From: Anaerolineales bacterium
GTDB taxonomy: Bacteria > Chloroflexota > Anaerolineae > Anaerolineales > UBA6663
NCBI GenBank assembly: GCA_017999235.1
Contig: JAGOBN010000120.1
Coordinates: 1 to 9,102, forward strand
DNA: 9,102 nucleotides
Reading direction: 5' to 3'
The notes under the pieces are model-generated. The model saw nothing but the letters and a program-made list of their open reading frames with translations, had not been told where the DNA came from and did not search any database. Below, in pieces: positions 5,666 to 9,102 of this stretch. Every line of letters begins with the position of its first letter. Position 1 is the first letter of the stretch. Made by a program: the position numbers and the translations under genes.

Positions 5666-7243
5666 ATGCCCACTGACACGCCGCCCGGCACCGATCCAGC
5701 CGGCCTGATCGCCGAACTGCGCGCCCGCCGCCAGGAAAGCCGCGCCGGCGGCGGCCCGGCGCGCGTGGACACTCAACACGCCAAAGGCAAGCTGACCGCG
5801 CGCGAGCGCATTACGCGGCTGCTGGAGCCCGGCACCTTCCACGAGCTCGACCCCTACCTGACCCACCGCCACAGCGATTTTGGCCTGGACCGCGAGCGCC
5901 ATCCCGGCGACAGCGTGGTGGCCGGCTTCGGCAAGATCGCGGGCCGGCGCGTGGCCGTCTTCGCCCAGGATTTCACCGTGCTGGGCGGCTCCTTCTCCGA
6001 AGCCCAGGGCCAGAAGGTCTGCCGGCTGATGGACCTGGCCCTGGACGCCGGCGTCCCCGTTATCGGCCTGAACGACTCGGTCGGCGCGCGCATCCAGGAG
6101 GGCGTCTACAGCCTGGCCGCCTACGCCGAACTGTTCTGGCGCAACACCCAGGCCAGCGGCGTGGTGCCGCAGATCAGCGTCATGCTCGGTCCGTGCGCGG
6201 GCGGCTCGGTCTACTCCCCCGGCCTGACCGACTTTGTGATCATGACCAAAGGCACCAGCCACATGTTCATCACCGGTCCGGAGGTCATCAAGACGGTGAC
6301 GCATGAGGAGGTGGACCTAGAGACGCTGGGCGGGGCGATGGCCCACAGCGCCGTCAGCGGCGTGGCCCACTTTGTGGCCGATGACGAGGGCCAGGCCCTG
6401 GACCTGACGCGCCGGCTGCTAAGCTATCTCCCCGGCAACAACGCCGAGCCGGCGCCGGCCGCGCCGCTCACCGACGACCCCTGGCGCATGGACGCGGAGT
6501 TGAACGCGCTCGTGCCGGCCGATCCCAGCCAGGCCTATGACATGAAGGCCGTCCTGGCGCGCGTGTTTGACCAGGACAGTCTGCTGGAAGTGCAGGCGCT
6601 CTTCGCGCCCAACGCTATCACCACCTTCGCGCGCCTGCACGGGCAAACGGTGGGGGTAGTCGCCCAGCAGCCGCTGATCCTGGCCGGCGTTATCGACATC
6701 GACGCTTCGGACAAGATGGCGCGCTTCATCCGTTTCTGCGATGCCTTCAACATCCCGCTGATCACGTTTGTGGATTCGCCCGGCTTCATGCCCGGCGTGG
6801 CCCAGGAGCACGGCGGCATCATCCGCCACGGCGCCAAGATCGTCTACGCTTACTCGGAGGCCACCGTGCCCAAGCTGGCCGTGATCACGCGCAAAGCCTA
6901 TGGCGGCGCCTACATCGTCATGAGCAGCAAGTACATCCGCACGGACTTTGTGTACGCCTGGCCGACGGCCGAGATCGCCGTGATGGGGGCCGAGGGCGCC
7001 GTCAACATCCTGTACGGCAAAGAACTCAAGAAGATGTCGGACGGCGCGGCCGCCGAGCGCGCGCGGCTGGAAACCGAATTCCGGGAGAAGTTCAGCCGGC
7101 CCTATCCGGCCGCGGCCAGCGGCCATGTGGATGACATCCTGATCCCGGCCGAGACGCGCCCGCGCCTGATCGCGGCCCTGGAATTGCTGCGCGACAAGCA
7201 CGCCGTGCGCCGGCCGCGCAAACACGGGAACATCCCTTTGTAA
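5666..7243 (+). CDS. mmdA: Acyl-CoA decarboxylase carboxyltransferase (alpha) subunit, methylmalonyl-CoA decarboxylase-like
   Basis: This is a 525-residue carboxyltransferase of the crotonase fold, a normal length for MmdA/PccB proteins. It would move CO2 from an acyl-CoA, most likely (S)-methylmalonyl-CoA, to biotin on the carrier subunit in the cytoplasm. The N-terminal domain holds KLTARERI and the oxyanion-hole loop G175-PCAGG-S181. The C-terminal domain holds SPGFMPG (371-377) and KAYGGAY (410-416). It ends in the family tail KHGNIPL. The residue after GGAY is Ile417; propionyl-CoA carboxylases usually have Asp there. The ATG at 5666 has AAGGATGG (5652-5659) ahead of it, and the 20-odd residues before the conserved core look typical. 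OadG-, biotin-carrier- and OadB-like genes follow directly and no biotin carboxylase is present, which favours a Na+-pumping decarboxylase over a propionyl-CoA carboxylase. Glutaconyl-CoA or malonyl-CoA as substrate is less likely but not excluded. Confidence 0.88.
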   Translation: MPTDTPPGTDPAGLIAELRARRQESRAGGGPARVDTQHAKGKLTARERITRLLEPGTFHELDPYLTHRHSDFGLDRERHPGDSVVAGFGKIAGRRVAVFAQDFTVLGGSFSEAQGQKVCRLMDLALDAGVPVIGLNDSVGARIQEGVYSLAAYAELFWRNTQASGVVPQISVMLGPCAGGSVYSPGLTDFVIMTKGTSHMFITGPEVIKTVTHEEVDLETLGGAMAHSAVSGVAHFVADDEGQALDLTRRLLSYLPGNNAEPAPAAPLTDDPWRMDAELNALVPADPSQAYDMKAVLARVFDQDSLLEVQALFAPNAITTFARLHGQTVGVVAQQPLILAGVIDIDASDKMARFIRFCDAFNIPLITFVDSPGFMPGVAQEHGGIIRHGAKIVYAYSEATVPKLAVITRKAYGGAYIVMSSKYIRTDFVYAWPTAEIAVMGAEGAVNILYGKELKKMSDGAAAERARLETEFREKFSRPYPAAASGHVDDILIPAETRPRLIAALELLRDKHAVRRPRKHGNIPL

Positions 7244-7278
7244 AGACGCGCCACGGCGCCTGTCTACCGGACCTACTC

Positions 7279-7608
7279 ATGTCTCCCCTCCTCACCCAAG
7301 GTCTCGTCATCAGCGCCCTCGGCCTCGGCCTCACCTTCGCGGCCCTGGGCGTGTTCATCGTCGTCATCCTGGGCTTGCAGCGCGCCTTTGCCCCGCGCCC
7401 CGGCCGGCCCGAGCCAGCGGCGCCACCGCCTGCTCCCAGCCTCGATGCCCGCGACGCCGAAGGCGAGGCGCTCGCGGCCGCCGTCGTCATCGCCCTCAGC
7501 CACCTGCGCTCGCAGGAATTGTGCGAAAGCGGGCTGGGGGAGGCGCTGACGGCCAGCCGCAGCCCGTGGTGGCGGCCGGTCACCCCTCAGTCAAGGAACG
7601 AATTATGA
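7279..7608 (+). CDS. OadG-family small membrane subunit of the Na+-pumping decarboxylase
   Basis: This 109-residue protein has the OadG/MmdD layout. One membrane helix near the N terminus (about 8-33, rich in Leu, Val, Ala, Gly) leads into a Pro/Ala-rich linker (about 39-57). A soluble C-terminal helix follows, with the EALAAAVVIALSHLRS stretch that resembles the end of the delta/gamma subunits. In relatives this part anchors the carboxyltransferase to the beta subunit and helps assembly. The tail contains S-P-W-W, which I cannot assign. The ATG at 7279 has only a weak Shine-Dalgarno. Its stop overlaps the start of the biotin carrier gene in an ATGA (7605-7608), so the two are translationally coupled. 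The low-complexity sequence makes the family call depend on topology and position. Confidence 0.8.
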   Translation: MSPLLTQGLVISALGLGLTFAALGVFIVVILGLQRAFAPRPGRPEPAAPPPAPSLDARDAEGEALAAAVVIALSHLRSQELCESGLGEALTASRSPWWRPVTPQSRNEL

Positions 7609-8060
7609 GCGCCACCCCTTTGCGCCGCGTGCGCGTCACCGTCAACGGCAAGACCTACACGGTCGAGGTCGGCGACCTCAACGCGACCCCGTTGATGGTG
7701 TCCGTCAACGGCCAGCCGTATGTCGTGAATATGGAGACCCTGGCCGCCGAGCCGCCGGCGGGCCAGGCGCTGGAAGCCGTGGCCCGCCCCACCGCGGCGC
7801 CGCCCAAAGTGCCGGTGGCCCCCGGCCCGGCCGGCCCGAACGTCAAGGACGTGCGCGCGCCCATGCCCGGCACCATCGGCGAGATCGCCGTGGCCGCCGG
7901 CGAGGCCGTCAGCTTCGGCCAGACGCTGTGCGTGCTGGAAGCCATGAAAATGAAGAGCGCCATCCGCTCGCCGCGCGATGGCGTGATCGCCTCCGTGGAG
8001 GTGACCGCCGGCCAAGGCGTGGCGTACGGCAAAGTGCTCTTCACCTTCCAGGAAAAGTGA
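7605..8060 (+). CDS. Biotin carrier (biotinyl/lipoyl attachment) subunit of the decarboxylase
   Basis: This 151-residue protein would carry CO2 on biotin from the carboxyltransferase to the membrane beta subunit. The N-terminal part has two related strands, VNGKTYTVEV (13-22) and VNGQPYVVNM, as in GcdC/OadA-type carriers. A Pro/Ala-rich flexible linker (about 50-81) leads to a C-terminal biotinyl domain. That domain has the APMPGTIGEI entry motif and VLEAMKMKS, with K115 as the biotinylated lysine, 36 residues from the end as usual. The start is the ATG at 7605, within the ATGA overlap with the OadG-like gene; an earlier in-frame ATG at 7521 lies inside that gene and adds untypical residues. 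Biotinylation would need a biotin ligase encoded elsewhere. The beta subunit starts four bases after this gene. Confidence 0.93.
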   Translation: MSATPLRRVRVTVNGKTYTVEVGDLNATPLMVSVNGQPYVVNMETLAAEPPAGQALEAVARPTAAPPKVPVAPGPAGPNVKDVRAPMPGTIGEIAVAAGEAVSFGQTLCVLEAMKMKSAIRSPRDGVIASVEVTAGQGVAYGKVLFTFQEK

Positions 8061-8064
8061 GCGC

Positions 8065-9102
8065 ATGGATCTGAGCCAACTACTCGGCCTGTTCCAAGCG
8101 CCGCTGCAGCTCACCTGGCAGATGGTGGTGATGATGGCGGCCGGCGGCGGGCTGATCTATCTCGGCATCGCCAAAGACTATGAGCCGATGCTGCTGGTGC
8201 CCATCGGCTTCGGGGCCATCCTCACCAACCTGCCGCTGACCGGCATCGCCGGCCCGGAGGGCTTTCTGGGCATCCTGTACGAGGCCGGCATCGCCACTGA
8301 ACTCTTCCCGCTGCTGATCTTCATCGGCATCGGAGCCATGACCGATTTCGGCCCGCTGCTGGAGAACCCGCGCATGGCCCTGCTGGGCGCGGCCGGCCAG
8401 GTCGGCATCTTCGGCACCTTAATGCTGGCGCTGAGCTTCGGCTTCGATATGAATGAGGCCGCGTCCATCGGCATCATTGGCGCCATCGACGGCCCGACCG
8501 CCATCTATGTCTCCAGCCGCCTGGCCCCGCACCTGCTCGGCCCCATCGCCGTGGCCGCCTACAGTTATATGTCGCTGGTCCCCATCATCCAGCCGCCGGT
8601 TATGCGCCTGCTGACCACCGAAGCCGAGCGCAAAGTCCGCATGCCGTACACCCAGCGCGAGGTGCCGCGCCCGGTGCGCCTGCTCTTCCCGATCGTGGTC
8701 ACTATCCTGATCTCGCTCATCGCGCCGGCCGCCTCGCCCCTGATCGCCACCCTGATGTTTGGCAACCTGCTGCGCGAGGCCGGCGTGGTGGACCGGCTGG
8801 CCAAGGCCGCCCAGAACGAGATCGCCAACATCGCCACGCTCTTCCTGGGCCTGGTCATCGGCAGCACCATGACCGGCGAGAGCTTCCTGCGCCTGGATAC
8901 CCTGTTGATCCTGGGGATGGGCCTGCTGGCCTTCGTCATCGACACGGCCGGCGGGGTGCTGTTCGGCAAGCTGATGTATGTGCTCTCCAGCGGCAAGTTC
9001 AACCCGCTCATCGGCGCGGCCGGCATCAGCGCCTTCCCGATGTCGGCGCGCATCGTCCAGCGCGTGGGGCAGGAAGCCGATTTTGAGAACTTCCTGCTGA
9101 TG
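8065..9102 (+). CDS. Na+-translocating decarboxylase beta subunit (OadB/MmdB/GcdB family), truncated by window end
   Basis: This is an integral membrane protein of which 346 residues are visible; the frame is open to the edge. It should decarboxylate carboxybiotin and use the energy to export Na+. The core matches OadB well. AIDGPTAIYVSS contains D142, the counterpart of Klebsiella OadB Asp203. LGPIAVAAYSYM contains Y168, at the same 26-residue spacing as Asp203 to Tyr229. FNPLIGAAGISAFPMSAR contains N313, G317, S322 and R329, at the same mutual spacing as Asn373, Gly377, Ser382 and Arg389. It lacks about 60 N-terminal residues relative to Klebsiella OadB, like the shorter MmdB/GcdB forms. 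By family length only some 25-30 C-terminal residues should be missing. The ATG at 8065 is four bases after the carrier stop and has no strong Shine-Dalgarno of its own, so translation is probably coupled. Confidence 0.92.
   Translation, partial: MDLSQLLGLFQAPLQLTWQMVVMMAAGGGLIYLGIAKDYEPMLLVPIGFGAILTNLPLTGIAGPEGFLGILYEAGIATELFPLLIFIGIGAMTDFGPLLENPRMALLGAAGQVGIFGTLMLALSFGFDMNEAASIGIIGAIDGPTAIYVSSRLAPHLLGPIAVAAYSYMSLVPIIQPPVMRLLTTEAERKVRMPYTQREVPRPVRLLFPIVVTILISLIAPAASPLIATLMFGNLLREAGVVDRLAKAAQNEIANIATLFLGLVIGSTMTGESFLRLDTLLILGMGLLAFVIDTAGGVLFGKLMYVLSSGKFNPLIGAAGISAFPMSARIVQRVGQEADFENFLLM

Noticed and set aside
5666..7243. Acetyl-/propionyl-CoA carboxylase beta subunit acting in carboxylation
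   Set aside because: No biotin carboxylase gene is present, and the OadG-, carrier- and OadB-like genes follow directly. A decarboxylase pump is the better fit, though the protein family overlaps.
7521..7604. Upstream ATG at 7521 for the biotin carrier
   Set aside because: It lies inside the OadG-like gene. The ATGA overlap at 7605-7608 is a classic coupled start and gives the expected N terminus.
8178..9053. Two minus-strand open frames opposite the beta subunit
   Set aside because: The + strand frame encodes an unmistakable OadB-type protein through this region; the reverse frames are Ser/Pro/Met-rich shadows.

Overview
The window is a tightly packed stretch of a GC-rich bacterial genome. 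By eye it is well above 60% G+C. All nine genes lie on the + strand, and no intergenic gap exceeds 100 bases. There are no tRNA or rRNA genes, IS elements, CRISPR arrays or pseudogenes that I can see. The lineage cannot be fixed from this sequence alone. A high-GC environmental bacterium with a Na+ economy fits; Chloroflexota is a low-confidence guess.

Left half (100-5317): an NCS2-family nucleobase permease is followed by a three-gene molybdenum hydroxylase of the xanthine dehydrogenase family. The hydroxylase genes run FAD subunit, [2Fe-2S] subunit, molybdopterin subunit, each with a good Shine-Dalgarno five bases before its ATG. A strong GC-rich hairpin followed by four T's separates the permease from the hydroxylase genes. 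The permease brings a nucleobase into the cell. The hydroxylase would then hydroxylate a purine or another N-heterocycle and pass electrons from Mo through two [2Fe-2S] clusters to FAD. The permease has uracil-type rather than xanthine-type motifs, and the Mo subunit lacks one of the purine-binding residues of classical xanthine dehydrogenase. The true substrate is therefore open.

Middle (5365-5640): a small DUF4404-type helical protein of unknown function sits between the two modules.

Right half (5666 to the window end): a four-gene biotin-dependent, Na+-pumping acyl-CoA decarboxylase. It comprises the carboxyltransferase (MmdA-like), a one-helix OadG-like subunit, the biotin carrier and the membrane beta subunit (OadB/MmdB/GcdB). 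The last is cut off by the window edge. No biotin carboxylase is present, which fits decarboxylation rather than carboxylation. The likely reaction is (S)-methylmalonyl-CoA to propionyl-CoA plus CO2, coupled to Na+ export.

The most interesting idea is speculative. A uracil/thymine-type transporter, an orphan molybdenum hydroxylase and a methylmalonyl-CoA decarboxylase would fit the oxidative pyrimidine route, in which thymine gives methylmalonate via 5-methylbarbiturate. A plain purine-salvage or purine-oxidation locus next to an unrelated decarboxylase is the conservative reading.
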